DNA of 64,000 bases from Suilimivivens aceti (lineage in GTDB: Bacteria > Bacillota > Clostridia > Lachnospirales > Lachnospiraceae), in assembly GCF_025567405.1 (NCBI RefSeq), contig NZ_JAOQKJ010000003.1:248001-312000 (forward strand), read 5' to 3'. Positions 16,173 through 25,655 of the stretch are shown here, piece after piece. Each line of letters starts with the position of its first letter. Position 1 is the first letter of the stretch. Under the pieces are notes generated by a model, which searched no databases, was not told where the DNA came from, and saw only the letters and a program-made list of their open reading frames with translations. The position numbers were made by a program, and so were the translations under genes.

Positions 16173-17216
16173 TTATTTATTAGCAAGCTCTGCTTTCAGC
16201 TTCTCTGTCAGGGCAGGAACGATCTTGTTCAGATCTCCTACGATACCATAATCAGCTACATCGAAGATAGGAGCTGACTCATCCTTGTTGATAGCGATGA
16301 TGATATCAGACTCTTCCATACCAGCTACATGCTGGATCGCTCCGGAAATACCGATTGCGAAGTATACGTTAGGACGAACGGTCTTACCAGTCTGTCCAAC
16401 CTGAAGATCCTTCGGCTTCCAGCCTGCATCTACAACTGCACGGGAGCAGCTTACGGTACCGCCAAGTACCTCTGCAAGATCATCAAGAAGCTTGAAGTTC
16501 TCTGCGCTTCCAACACCACGTCCACCAGATACAAGGATCTTGGCATCCATGATATCAGCTACGTCAGATACGGACTTAACGATCTTTAAGATCTCAACAT
16601 ACTTGTTATCAGGTGTGAATCCGGGATTGAATTCGATCACCTCAGCCTTTGCTCCGGGAACTCTCTCAGCCTTCTGCATAACACCAGGACGAACTGTTGC
16701 CATCTGAGGACGGAAGTTCGGGCATGCAATCGTAGCGATTGTGTTACCACCGAATGCAGGACGTGTCATTAACAGCTGGTTGTGAAGCTGCTCCTTGCCG
16801 GGGATCGGGTTGATCGGAAAATCTCCGATATCAAGCTGTGTACAGTCTGCTGTCAGACCTGTATGGATTCTTGCAGAAACTCTGGGGCCAAGGTCACGGC
16901 CGATTGCAGTAGCACCTACCAGGAAAATTTCAGGCTTGAATTCATTGATCACAGATGCCAGTGCATGAGCATAAGGCTCTGTTCTGTACTCTTTTAATTC
17001 AGGATCATCTACAACGATGACCTTATCAGCACCATACTCAGCAAGCTCGTCAGCAAGACCCTTGATTCCGCTGCCAACTAAAACTGCTGTTACTTCTGTG
17101 CCTAAATCCTTGGCAAGATCTTTTCCCTTACCAACTAATTCTAAAGCAATTCCGCTGAGTTCATTGTCTACCTGCTGTGCAAAGACAAAAACTCCCTTAT
17201 ATTCTTGAATATTCAT
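16173..17216 (-). CDS. etfA: Electron transfer flavoprotein alpha subunit
   Basis: A 347-residue FAD-binding subunit of the EtfAB partner of butyryl-CoA dehydrogenase. In clostridia the Bcd-EtfAB complex couples crotonyl-CoA reduction by NADH to ferredoxin reduction. The C-terminal FAD domain carries the family motif (SRAVVDAGWKPKDLQVGQTGKTVRPNVYFAIGISGAIQH), with IIIAINKDESAPIFDVADYGIVGDL near the end. GGAGG precedes the ATG. It is the last gene of the thl-crt-hbd-bcd-etfB-etfA operon, 26 bases after etfB. Confidence 0.96.
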   Translation of the reverse strand: MNIQEYKGVFVFAQQVDNELSGIALELVGKGKDLAKDLGTEVTAVLVGSGIKGLADELAEYGADKVIVVDDPELKEYRTEPYAHALASVINEFKPEIFLVGATAIGRDLGPRVSARIHTGLTADCTQLDIGDFPINPIPGKEQLHNQLLMTRPAFGGNTIATIACPNFRPQMATVRPGVMQKAERVPGAKAEVIEFNPGFTPDNKYVEILKIVKSVSDVADIMDAKILVSGGRGVGSAENFKLLDDLAEVLGGTVSCSRAVVDAGWKPKDLQVGQTGKTVRPNVYFAIGISGAIQHVAGMEESDIIIAINKDESAPIFDVADYGIVGDLNKIVPALTEKLKAELANK

Positions 17217-17242
17217 TTTGGAACCTCCATTATCATCCTTAA

Positions 17243-18025
17243 TTAGATCACGTGCTTAACTTTTAACTTGTCAATAATATAATCAACTGAAGCTGCTGCA
17301 TCAAGGTTAACCTTCTCGCCTGCTCCCTTTCTTACCTTATCGGAAGCCTTAGCGATCTGGGTAGGTGAACCCTTCAGACCTAAATTGGAATCATCTACAT
17401 CCTTCAGATCTGCTCTTCCCCATACGGTGATGTCAGCCTTGTAAGCATCAAAGATTCCGCCGGGAGTCATATAACGGGGCTCGTTTAATTCAGCAAGTGC
17501 TGTAATTAAGCAGGGCATTTTTGCCTTTAATACGTGATATCTGTCATCGAACTGACGCTCAACGATCACGCTGTCGCCTTCTACTTCGATCTTCTGTGCA
17601 TAGGAGATTACCGGAATTCCAAGATGCTCGGAAATCTGAGGTCCAACCTGTGCGGTATCACCATCGATAGCCTGACGGCCTGTGATGATCAGGTCATACT
17701 CAAGGTTACGCAGTGCGCCTGCCAGTGTCTGGGAGGTAGCCCAGGTATCAGCACCACCAAGAACACGGTCTGTTACAAGGATACCCTTGTCAGCGCCCAT
17801 TGCAATTGCCTCACGAAGAACTTCTTCTGCCTTGGGAAGACCCATTGTCAGAACAGTTACTTCTGCGCCATACTGGTCTTTTAATCTAAGTGCTGCTTCC
17901 AGACCTGCCTTGTCGTCAGGATTCATGATAGTAAGCATCGCACCTCTGTCAAGTGTACCGTCGGGATTGAACTTAACGCCGCCCTTTGTATCAGGTACCT
18001 GTTTAACACAAACAACGATTTTCAT
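17243..18025 (-). CDS. etfB: Electron transfer flavoprotein beta subunit
   Basis: A 260-residue partner of EtfA. Family signatures: MKIVVCVKQVPDT at the N-terminus, MNPDDKAGLEAALRLKD, and LIITGRQAIDGDTAQVGPQISEHLGIPVISY near the middle. It contributes the second FAD-binding surface used for bifurcation in Bcd-Etf complexes. AAGGAGAGATAATACA precedes the ATG. The gene sits between bcd (28-base gap) and etfA. Confidence 0.96.
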   Translation of the reverse strand: MKIVVCVKQVPDTKGGVKFNPDGTLDRGAMLTIMNPDDKAGLEAALRLKDQYGAEVTVLTMGLPKAEEVLREAIAMGADKGILVTDRVLGGADTWATSQTLAGALRNLEYDLIITGRQAIDGDTAQVGPQISEHLGIPVISYAQKIEVEGDSVIVERQFDDRYHVLKAKMPCLITALAELNEPRYMTPGGIFDAYKADITVWGRADLKDVDDSNLGLKGSPTQIAKASDKVRKGAGEKVNLDAAASVDYIIDKLKVKHVI

Positions 18026-18053
18026 TGTATTATCTCTCCTTATTCTTTCATTC

Positions 18054-19208
18054 TTATTTCAGCAGGGAACCGGAAATAACCATTCTCTGTACTTCAGATG
18101 TACCTTCATAGATCTCTGTGATCTTGGCATCTCTCATCATACGCTCAACGTCGTACTCTCTGATATAACCATATCCACCATGGAGCTGAACAGCCTTGGT
18201 TGTTACTTCCATAGCAACCTCTGCAGCATACAGCTTAGCCATAGCAGCTTCTACTGTGTAGCTCTTCTGGGTAGCCTTAGCCATAGCTGCTCTGTATACC
18301 ATGTACTGTGCAGCCTGAACCTTGGTAGCCATATCAGCTAACTGGAACTGTGTATTCTGGAAAGCACCGATTGCTCTGCCGAACTGCTTTCTTTCCTTTA
18401 CATAAGCGATGGTTCTGTCAAGAGCACCCTCTGCAAGACCAAGAGCCTGTGCAGCGATACCGATACGTCCGCCATCCAGAGTATGCATAGCGATACCAAA
18501 GCCCTTGCCTTCCTGACCAAGCAGGTTTTCCTTGGGGATACGGCAGTCTGTGAAGATCAGTTCGTATGTGGATGAACCACGGATACCCATCTTATTTTCC
18601 TTGGTACCGAAGGTAAATCCGGGAGTTCCTTTTTCTACGATGAAAGCAGAGATCATCTTCTTGCTTCTGCCCTTAGCATCGGTTACAACGCTTGTTACAG
18701 CGAAAATTACATAAACATCAGCTTCCTTACCATTGGTAATGAAGATCTTGGATCCGTTCAGAACCCACTCGTCACCATCAAGAACAGCCTTTGTCTGCTG
18801 ACCCTGTGCATCAGTACCAGCTCCGGGCTCTGTCAGACCGAAAGCACCAAGCTTCTCACCCTTTGCAAGGGGAACCAGATATTTCTGCTTCTGCTCTTCT
18901 GTACCATAGGTCTGGATAGGATCACAGCAAAGAGAGGTGTGTGCAGAAACGATAACGCCTGTAGTACCACAAACCTTGGACAGCTCCTCAACGCACATAG
19001 CGTAGGTTAAAGGATCGCATCCCTGTCCGCCGTATTCCTTCGGAACCGGAATTCCAAGGAAGCCAGCCTTAGCCATCTTCTCAACTGTTCCTCTGGGGAA
19101 CACTTCTGTCTCATCTACTTCCTGAGCCAGAGGCTTAACTTCTTTTTCTGCAAACTCTTTGAAAAGAGTTCTCGCCATTTCATGTTGTTTGCTTAACGTA
19201 AAATCCAT
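18054..19208 (-). CDS. bcd: Butyryl-CoA dehydrogenase
   Basis: A short-chain acyl-CoA dehydrogenase of about 384 residues that reduces crotonyl-CoA to butyryl-CoA using flavin. It shows LGAFGLTEPGAGTDAQGQQT, the catalytic-base region YIREYDVERMMRDAKITEIYEGTSEVQR, and FAD-binding GGRIGIAAQALGLAEGA. I start at MDFTLSKQ (19208) because GGAGGATATAAAAATC precedes it; the open frame begins six codons earlier without a site. The genes for its bifurcation partner EtfAB follow directly. Confidence 0.96.
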   Translation of the reverse strand: MDFTLSKQHEMARTLFKEFAEKEVKPLAQEVDETEVFPRGTVEKMAKAGFLGIPVPKEYGGQGCDPLTYAMCVEELSKVCGTTGVIVSAHTSLCCDPIQTYGTEEQKQKYLVPLAKGEKLGAFGLTEPGAGTDAQGQQTKAVLDGDEWVLNGSKIFITNGKEADVYVIFAVTSVVTDAKGRSKKMISAFIVEKGTPGFTFGTKENKMGIRGSSTYELIFTDCRIPKENLLGQEGKGFGIAMHTLDGGRIGIAAQALGLAEGALDRTIAYVKERKQFGRAIGAFQNTQFQLADMATKVQAAQYMVYRAAMAKATQKSYTVEAAMAKLYAAEVAMEVTTKAVQLHGGYGYIREYDVERMMRDAKITEIYEGTSEVQRMVISGSLLK

Positions 19209-19261
19209 GATTTTTATATCCTCCATTAAATATATGTTATTGAGGGAATCCTCAATTAAAA

Positions 19262-20134
19262 TTACTGTGCATCAACAGGGGTCTTTGTTCTGTCTGCATT
19301 GTAAATATAGAAGCCCTTGCCGCTCTTAACACCAAGATTACCGCCACGGACCATCTTACGGAGAAGAGGACATGCACGATATTTGCTGTCACCTGTTTCA
19401 TTGTAAAGAACATCCATGATAGCAAGGCAGATATCAAGACCAATGAAATCACCAAGCTCAAGGGGTCCCATAGGATGGTTTGCACCAAGCTTCATAGCCG
19501 CATCGATACCGGCTACATCTGAAACACCTTCCATCTTGATGAAGGCTGCTTCGTTGATCATGGGAACAAGGATACGGTTTACTACGAAACCAGCTGCCTC
19601 GTTAACCTGTACAGGGGTCTTTCCGATCTCTTCAGAAATCTTCTTGATGGTATCAACTGTCTCTGCAGGAGTATTTACACCGGCAATAACCTCAACTAAC
19701 TTCATACGGTCAGCAGGGTTAAAGAAGTGCATACCGATCATAGGACGGTTCAGTCCGTTTCCGATCTCTGTGATGGAAAGGCTGGATGTGTTGGAAGCGA
19801 ATACACACTCAGGCTTAGCGATCTTGTCAAGCTCTGCAAAGGTTGTCTTCTTTACTTCCATGTTCTCAAATGCTGCTTCAACGATCAGATCACAGTCTTT
19901 GCAGAGGTCTTCCTTCAGACCGGGAGTGATCTTTGCAAGGATAGCATCTACTGCTTCCTGTGTTAATTTTCCTTTTTCAACTAATTTAGCATAGCCTTTG
20001 GCGATCTTTGCTTTTCCACCGTCAGCCCACTCCTGCTTGATATCGCAGAGCGCTACTTCATATCCGTCAACCTGGGCAAATGCCTTTGCAATACCCTGTC
20101 CCATAGTACCGGCACCGATAATACCTACTTTCAT
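19262..20134 (-). CDS. hbd: 3-hydroxybutyryl-CoA dehydrogenase
   Basis: A 290-residue NAD(P)-dependent enzyme that reduces acetoacetyl-CoA to 3-hydroxybutyryl-CoA. It has the Rossmann motif VGIIGAGTMGQGIA at the N-terminus, IGMHFFNPADRMKLVEVIAG with the catalytic His, and GFVVNRILVPMINEA. AGGAGG lies directly upstream of the ATG at 20134; the longer open frame (eight more codons) lacks a ribosome site. It lies between crt and bcd. Confidence 0.96.
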   Translation of the reverse strand: MKVGIIGAGTMGQGIAKAFAQVDGYEVALCDIKQEWADGGKAKIAKGYAKLVEKGKLTQEAVDAILAKITPGLKEDLCKDCDLIVEAAFENMEVKKTTFAELDKIAKPECVFASNTSSLSITEIGNGLNRPMIGMHFFNPADRMKLVEVIAGVNTPAETVDTIKKISEEIGKTPVQVNEAAGFVVNRILVPMINEAAFIKMEGVSDVAGIDAAMKLGANHPMGPLELGDFIGLDICLAIMDVLYNETGDSKYRACPLLRKMVRGGNLGVKSGKGFYIYNADRTKTPVDAQ

Positions 20135-20236
20135 TTCTTTTCCTCCTGAAATTTTCATTATCTTTTATTCTTAACAGCTGGTTTCCTGCCGCAGGCACTA
20201 CGCCGGCTGTCATTTACAGATCTGTGCTTTCAGAAA

Positions 20237-21022
20237 TCAGCAGTTCTTGAAGGGCTCTTTTACCTTTTCCTTGTTCTTGTCAAGGAAGAATGCCATTCCA
20301 TACTTCTGGTCTTCTGTCTCAAAGCAGTCACCAAAAAGCTTCTCTTCGATCACGATTGCCTGATCCATGTCTGCATCAAGACCTTCGTTGATCGCTTTCT
20401 TGCAGTTGCGGACAGCGATCGGTGCATTCTTTGCAATGCCTGCTGCCATCTTCTCTGCTGCAGGAAGTAACTCCTCCTGTGTATAAACAGCGTTTACAAG
20501 ACCGATTCTGTAAGCCTCGTCAGCCTTGATGTTTCTTGCTGTGTAGATCATCTGCTTAGCCATGCCAGCGCCTACAAGACGGGCAAGTCTCTGTGTACCA
20601 CCAAATCCGGGTGTGATGCCAAGACCAACCTCAGGCTGTCCAAATACGGCATTATCAGAACAGATTCTGATATCACAGCTCATGGAGATCTCGCATCCGC
20701 CGCCAAGTGCGAATCCGTTTACTGCAGCGATCACAGGGATCGGGAAGGTTTCGATCTTGCGGAATACATCATTTCCCTTCTTACCGAAGGCTTCGCCCTC
20801 TGCCTTGGTCAGTGTGCTCATCTCAGCGATATCTGCACCTGCAACGAAGGACTTCTGTCCTGCACCTGTCAGGATCAGTGCTCTTACTTCATCAAGGTTT
20901 ACAGCATCCAGAACAGCGTTCAGTTCGTCCAGTACTGTAGAATTCAGTGCGTTCAGTGCCTTCTCACGGCTGATGGTGATAATGGCATAAGCACCCTTCT
21001 GCTCATATGTTACAAATTCCAT
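20237..21022 (-). CDS. crt: Enoyl-CoA hydratase (crotonase)
   Basis: A 261-residue crotonase that dehydrates 3-hydroxybutyryl-CoA to crotonyl-CoA. The oxyanion hole (KSFVAGADIAEM; NGFALGGGCEISMSCD) and both catalytic glutamates (GGGCE and FGQPEVGLGITPGFGGTQRL) are present. AAAAGGAGTTAATACC precedes the ATG. It lies between thl and hbd, each about 80-100 bases away. Confidence 0.96.
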   Translation of the reverse strand: MEFVTYEQKGAYAIITISREKALNALNSTVLDELNAVLDAVNLDEVRALILTGAGQKSFVAGADIAEMSTLTKAEGEAFGKKGNDVFRKIETFPIPVIAAVNGFALGGGCEISMSCDIRICSDNAVFGQPEVGLGITPGFGGTQRLARLVGAGMAKQMIYTARNIKADEAYRIGLVNAVYTQEELLPAAEKMAAGIAKNAPIAVRNCKKAINEGLDADMDQAIVIEEKLFGDCFETEDQKYGMAFFLDKNKEKVKEPFKNC

Positions 21023-21106
21023 GGTATTAACTCCTTTTTATTTTGTTCACAGAAGTAAGCAGACCTAAGAAGTTAAGCCTGCTTACTTATTTTCCTTAAA
21101 ATATGC

Positions 21107-22291
21107 TTAGTCTTCAATCTTAACGACTGTAGAGCATCCCATACCACCGCCGATGCAAAGAGTTGCAAGACCGGTCTTGGCTCCTCTTGCCTGCATCTCA
21201 TGAAGCAGTGTAACAAGGATACGGCATCCGGAAGCTCCAACAGGATGTCCAAGAGCGATCGCACCACCATTGGGGTTGAGCTGCTTGTCAACATCGATTC
21301 CCAGATCCTTACCTACTGCAACAGACTGTGCTGCGAATGCTTCGTTTGCCTCGATGATATCGAAGTCCTCGATCTTCATGCCTGTCTTAGCCATAACCTT
21401 CCTGGTAGCAGCAACAGGTCCGATACCCATAACCTCAGGTCTTACACCTGCAAGTGCACCAGCTACGAAAGTAGCCATGGGCTTAACGCCAAGCTCCTTA
21501 GCCTTCTCTTCGCTCATAACAACGACTGCTGCTGCACCATCATTGATACCGGATGCATTACCAGCGGTAACAAATCCGTCAGGATTGATGGTACGGAGCT
21601 TTGCAAGTCCTTCGATGGTAGAACCATGGCGGGGTCCTTCATCTACCTTGAACTCGATCATTTCTTTTTTCTTCTTAACCATTACAGGTACGATTTCGTT
21701 CTCGAAAGCACCGTTCTTCTGTGCTTCTTCAGCCTTTAACTGGCTCTTTAATGCGAACTCATCCAGCTCTTCCCTGGTCAGTCCCCACTCTCTGCAGATA
21801 TTGTCTGCAGTTGTGATCATATGATAATCATTAAATGCATCCCACAGGGCATCCTTGATCATGCAGTCAACTAAAGTACCATTGTTCATTCTATATCCGA
21901 AACGTGCCTGAGGAACAGCATAGGGTGCCAGAGACATGTTCTCCATACCGCCTGCTACAACGATGTCAGCATCTCCTGCCATGATCATCTGTGCTGCCTG
22001 GTTTACACAGTTCAGACCAGAACCACAGACAACGTTCATGGTAACAGCGGGAACCTCGATCGGAAGTCCTGCCTTGATAGATGCCTGACGGGCTACGTTC
22101 TGTCCAAGGCCAGCCTGGATAACACATCCCATGTATACCTGATCTACTGCTTCCGGAGCAACTCCAGCCCTCTGAAGTGCCTCCTTGATTACGATTGCGC
22201 CAAGCTCAGCAGCAGGGGTTGTGCTTAAAGAGCCACCCATGGTACCGATCGCTGTACGGCATGCACCGGCTAAAACAACTTTCTTTGCCAT
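21107..22291 (-). CDS. thl: Acetyl-CoA C-acetyltransferase (thiolase), first gene of the butyrate operon
   Basis: A 394-residue thiolase that begins butyrate synthesis by condensing two acetyl-CoA. Catalytic residues: Cys in NVVCGSGLNC (about residue 88), His in ALGHPVGASGCR, Cys in LCIGGGMGC. GGAGGAAAGAAATA precedes the ATG. A strong promoter lies at 22387-22415 and all six genes run in one direction. A close paralogue lies at 337-1518. Confidence 0.96.
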   Translation of the reverse strand: MAKKVVLAGACRTAIGTMGGSLSTTPAAELGAIVIKEALQRAGVAPEAVDQVYMGCVIQAGLGQNVARQASIKAGLPIEVPAVTMNVVCGSGLNCVNQAAQMIMAGDADIVVAGGMENMSLAPYAVPQARFGYRMNNGTLVDCMIKDALWDAFNDYHMITTADNICREWGLTREELDEFALKSQLKAEEAQKNGAFENEIVPVMVKKKKEMIEFKVDEGPRHGSTIEGLAKLRTINPDGFVTAGNASGINDGAAAVVVMSEEKAKELGVKPMATFVAGALAGVRPEVMGIGPVAATRKVMAKTGMKIEDFDIIEANEAFAAQSVAVGKDLGIDVDKQLNPNGGAIALGHPVGASGCRILVTLLHEMQARGAKTGLATLCIGGGMGCSTVVKIED

Positions 22292-22386
22292 TATTTCTTT
22301 CCTCCGTTTGAATCATTTTGTATAAAATTTCAGCCTTACCGGCTGTCTGCAACGATTGTTAATTTTTTGTCATTGCTACAGAAATC

Positions 22387-22415
22387 ATTATAACATAGGG
22401 CTTTTACTTTTGCAA
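22387..22415 (-). promoter_or_regulatory. Promoter of the butyrate operon
   Basis: Minus strand TTGCAA (22415-22410), a 17-base spacer, then extended -10 TGTTATAAT ending at 22387, about 95 bases upstream of thl. The leader of about 85 bases shows no recognisable riboswitch. Confidence 0.8.
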
Positions 22416-22474
22416 TCACAATTCACAGAAAAGACATTTGTTAAAAGGGCATTCGTCCACTGGACGCGAAGCTG

Positions 22475-22513
22475 AAAAAGACGCTTCGTTCTGATGAAGA
22501 GCGAAACGTCTTT
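22475..22513 (-). terminator. Intrinsic terminator of the 22543-23526 gene
   Basis: Minus strand: AAAGACGTTTCGCTC folds with GAACGAAGCGTC, followed by TTTTT. The A-run on the other side makes it potentially bidirectional. Confidence 0.8.
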
Positions 22514-22542
22514 GGATATTTCAGATGTGTTGTAAAAATTTT

Positions 22543-23526
22543 CTATGGGTCAAGTGTATCTGGTGCCTTAGTTGGTTCCACTGTCGCAGGATCTTTCGTT
22601 GCCGTCGGCTGCGCCGTTCCTGACGGTGCCACTGCTGGCGGTACAGGCGTTGTGGCTGACGCTTCTCCTTTCTTTTCCTGGCTTCTCAGGCTTTCCAGAT
22701 AGGCCTGCCACTCATCTTCCTTACGGATCTCTTCGACCTTGTCAAAAAAGGCGCTCCAGGAATACAGTGTCTCATCACTGACATTCACAAGGCTCACAGG
22801 ACTTGCCGCTGACAGAAGTACCATGCCTGCCGGAAGCATTTCTCCCTCGGGAACCACGGAGCCGTCCGCTGAAACAGCGATCTTTTCATCTGCCAGCTTC
22901 TGCAGGAAGCCTGCCAGCTCTTCATAGCCATTTTCGATGAGATTCCTGATCTCTCCCTGCAAAAGTGCGGTTCCCTTCATCCTTGTCACATAAGCTGCGT
23001 TCACGATGGGAGTGCCTTCTTCCGAAACCGTCACTGCCTGATCCGGCATCCTTTGCATTTTTGCATAGGAAAAGGAAAGGATCTGTTCCCTGCCCTCTGC
23101 ATCCTTCATCAGGAAACGATAATCATAATCCGGTGTCGATACGACCTGGATCTTATCTGTCAGGATAACCGGCTGCCTGCAGTCCTTCCAGACCAGCTCA
23201 TTCTTTTCATTCAGGATGATCTCTTCCTGCCCGGTAAAGAAAACGGATGGTCTGCCGGTATCCTGATTGTACCCGATCACCAGATTGCCGGAGGCATTTT
23301 CATGGGCTTTATCTTCACTGTCCTTACTTTCTCCGCTTTCCTGTGATGCCTGCTGGAAGCAGATCATGCTGCTATCTGCCGCATTTTCCGGAAGCGTGAT
23401 TTCCAGTGTATACGGTATCGTCTTCCCCTTTGCTCCTTCCCTGCCATCTACTGTCATATTGGAAGCGAGTACCAATACACCAAGTGACAGGAAGCCCGCC
23501 GTCAGTACTGCTGTCTTTTTCTTCAT
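22543..23526 (-). CDS. Exported protein of unknown function
   Basis: A 327-residue protein with an N-terminal signal or anchor (KTAVLTAGFLSLGVLVLASN) and a largely beta-rich soluble part. Its C-terminal tail of about 45 residues is rich in Pro/Thr/Ala/Val (TTPVPPAVAPSGTAQPTATK), as in wall-spanning linkers. No catalytic motif or known domain was recognised, and there is no sorting signal. The promoter (23581-23589) lies in the 3' end of the upstream gene; a terminator follows directly. Function unknown. Confidence 0.7.
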   Translation of the reverse strand: MKKKTAVLTAGFLSLGVLVLASNMTVDGREGAKGKTIPYTLEITLPENAADSSMICFQQASQESGESKDSEDKAHENASGNLVIGYNQDTGRPSVFFTGQEEIILNEKNELVWKDCRQPVILTDKIQVVSTPDYDYRFLMKDAEGREQILSFSYAKMQRMPDQAVTVSEEGTPIVNAAYVTRMKGTALLQGEIRNLIENGYEELAGFLQKLADEKIAVSADGSVVPEGEMLPAGMVLLSAASPVSLVNVSDETLYSWSAFFDKVEEIRKEDEWQAYLESLRSQEKKGEASATTPVPPAVAPSGTAQPTATKDPATVEPTKAPDTLDP

Positions 23527-23580
23527 TCTTTTCCCCTTTCGCTTACATAAAATTTCCTTTTACATTACTTTTACACATTT

Positions 23581-23589
23581 ATTATAGCA
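23581..23589 (-). promoter_or_regulatory. Extended -10 promoter for the 22543-23526 gene
   Basis: Minus strand TGCTATAAT; the -35 region overlaps the end of the upstream membrane-protein gene and is weak. Confidence 0.45.
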
Positions 23590-23603
23590 AATGAAAGGAC
23601 GTT

Positions 23604-25478
23604 TCATGCTATCGGTATTAGCAATATCCTTCCATCGTTTCCTGTGATCCGATAAAGCGTGTCATAGGAAAACTCCGTTCCGTCCATAAAGGGTGCAAAC
23701 AGCTCCTGATTTTCTTCATCAAGAGGCTCTACATACAGATAGCCTGCATGGGACTCTTCGATCGTCTTTAAAAGTGCTGCGCTGTCCGTCGTCTCTCCGC
23801 TGATATTTCCGTACATCACAGATACCGGTGCTGCTTCAAAGCTGACATAGGCATTCCTTACCCAGCTGATATCCGACAGATCCCGGAGATAAAGCACACG
23901 GCCGATGCTTTTCCTCGTCCCTGCACCGATCTTCGCCAGAAAGGCCTCTGCCTTCTCATCTACGATATCCTCTCTCTCCTGCCGGATCTCTTCTATCGTA
24001 TTCCTGTAGCCGATCAGTGCCCGGTAAGATCCCTGATAATCTGCCGTCAGAAGAACCGGTATAGCACAGAGCAGCAGCCCCCGAACAGCATTTTCTGACT
24101 TCAGTACAAGATATGCGATCAGATACAGGCTTCCTATCGTAAAAGGTGCTCCATACCGTTCAATCGAGGACACCATGCCAAAGGGCTCCAGATATTGTGT
24201 TTCCACTGCAAAGATCGTCAGGTGGCTGATCAGGTTCAGGCTGTAAAAGCTTGCTGCGCTCAGCAGGGCAAACAAAAGCAGGAATCTGCTGTCCTTGCCG
24301 GTTATCTTTTTCCGGATCCCAAGCAGGGCATAAATAACCAGCACCAGGATCACCAGCATCAGCGGACTTAAATTCAGTATGGCCGTGGAATACCGGTGCA
24401 GCGGCCATTTCAGGAAGGCAGTCAGAAAGGCATCTATCATCTGTCCCTGTACATCCGGGATGTTCATGCTTCCTGTTGCCATATGAACTGCAACGCCTGT
24501 CAGCTTGGCAACCCTTCTGTTCATCAGGCAGAAGAAAAGCCAGCTTCCTTCTGTCAGCGCAGGCAGGCATACCACAGCTATAAGTCCTCTTTTCACTGTC
24601 TTTCGGTCCTGTGCAAATATTTCATCCCTTCTGTGCAGGAAATGATATAGCAGCGTAAATAAAAGTCCAAAGAACAGCCAGATCACCCCTGTATTCTTGC
24701 AGAGCACCAGTACCATCAGATAACAGGCCTGTCTTCCGTAATAAAACAGGGAAGAATGCCCCTCTCTGTCCAGAACCGCTGTCAGGAATGCCCCATAGAT
24801 CACAGCCATGGTAAAATCTGCGCAGCATCCGTCCATCCAGAAGGCCTCCACCATGGAAGGGAACAGCCACAGCAGTACAGCGCCGATCGTCATGGTGATT
24901 ACGTTCTTCTTTCTGATCTGCTCCAGCAGGGGAACAAGGAATGCCAGATTGCAGACATAATATCCTGCAAACATCAGCCCTTCTCTGAACTCTGAGGGTG
25001 AAAGGTGAAGGAACCACCATTTCAGCATCTGGGTTCCCGGCGGATAATCCCCAAATTCTGCCGCCACGTTTTCATACCTGTCTGCAAAGCCGTCCAGGTA
25101 AAAAATGGACTTCACATCTGTGGCCCAGAAATTATAGTCATCCCACCAGCTTGTCAGCTTACCGGATACACACACTGTCACAACCATAAACAGCAGCAGG
25201 GCTGTCAGAAAAGCGGGTGCCCTCAGCTCCCTCCCGGCAAAGGAGACAAGCTCCTTTCTCTTTTTTCTGTCCATTTTAAAGACAAGGATTCCACTTCCCA
25301 GCAGAAATAAGGGTGCCAGGATATCCGTCAGCCAGAGGAGGTTTCCAAAGCTGAGCCCATACAGGAAAAGAATCAGAAGGCTCACTGCTGCAGGAATACA
25401 GTCTGTCAGCTTCTCTTTCAGGTAAAATCCAAGGATCAATATAAAAATTAAAAGCGATAAAATATGAATGATAAACAT
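23604..25478 (-). CDS. Large polytopic membrane protein, glycosyltransferase-like
   Basis: About 624 residues with a dozen or more hydrophobic segments in the N-terminal 470 residues and a soluble C-terminal domain of about 130 residues. The layout (short luminal loops with SGKLTSWWDDYNFWATDVKSIFY early on, soluble tail) resembles polyprenyl-phosphate-dependent GT-C glycosyltransferases or related envelope proteins. The Asp pair in WWDDYNFW would suit such a catalytic loop, but no family is certain. I start at the ATG at 25478; the frame opens earlier with a TTG, where TTGAGG itself overlaps the ribosome site. Confidence 0.65.
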   Translation of the reverse strand: MFIIHILSLLIFILILGFYLKEKLTDCIPAAVSLLILFLYGLSFGNLLWLTDILAPLFLLGSGILVFKMDRKKRKELVSFAGRELRAPAFLTALLLFMVVTVCVSGKLTSWWDDYNFWATDVKSIFYLDGFADRYENVAAEFGDYPPGTQMLKWWFLHLSPSEFREGLMFAGYYVCNLAFLVPLLEQIRKKNVITMTIGAVLLWLFPSMVEAFWMDGCCADFTMAVIYGAFLTAVLDREGHSSLFYYGRQACYLMVLVLCKNTGVIWLFFGLLFTLLYHFLHRRDEIFAQDRKTVKRGLIAVVCLPALTEGSWLFFCLMNRRVAKLTGVAVHMATGSMNIPDVQGQMIDAFLTAFLKWPLHRYSTAILNLSPLMLVILVLVIYALLGIRKKITGKDSRFLLLFALLSAASFYSLNLISHLTIFAVETQYLEPFGMVSSIERYGAPFTIGSLYLIAYLVLKSENAVRGLLLCAIPVLLTADYQGSYRALIGYRNTIEEIRQEREDIVDEKAEAFLAKIGAGTRKSIGRVLYLRDLSDISWVRNAYVSFEAAPVSVMYGNISGETTDSAALLKTIEESHAGYLYVEPLDEENQELFAPFMDGTEFSYDTLYRITGNDGRILLIPIA

Positions 25479-25546
25479 AGTAAAAGTATACCTCAAAAAG
25501 CATGCGTCGTGGAAGCTTTTTAAATAAAAATGCCGGCTGCCCCCAG

Positions 25547-25592
25547 AAATTCAAAAAGATGTGGAGCACCTGCCCCACATCTTTTTGAATTT
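25547..25592 (-). terminator. Terminator after hpf, perfect 18-bp inverted repeat
   Basis: AAATTCAAAAAGATGTGG (25547-25564) is the exact inverse complement of 25575-25592, with a ten-base loop. T-rich ends on both strands make it bidirectional. Confidence 0.85.
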
Positions 25593-25655
25593 AGCCTCCC
25601 ACTCAGGGAGCCCATCACGCCTGTCCTTCCATCGCTCCGGACCGGCCGCTTTATT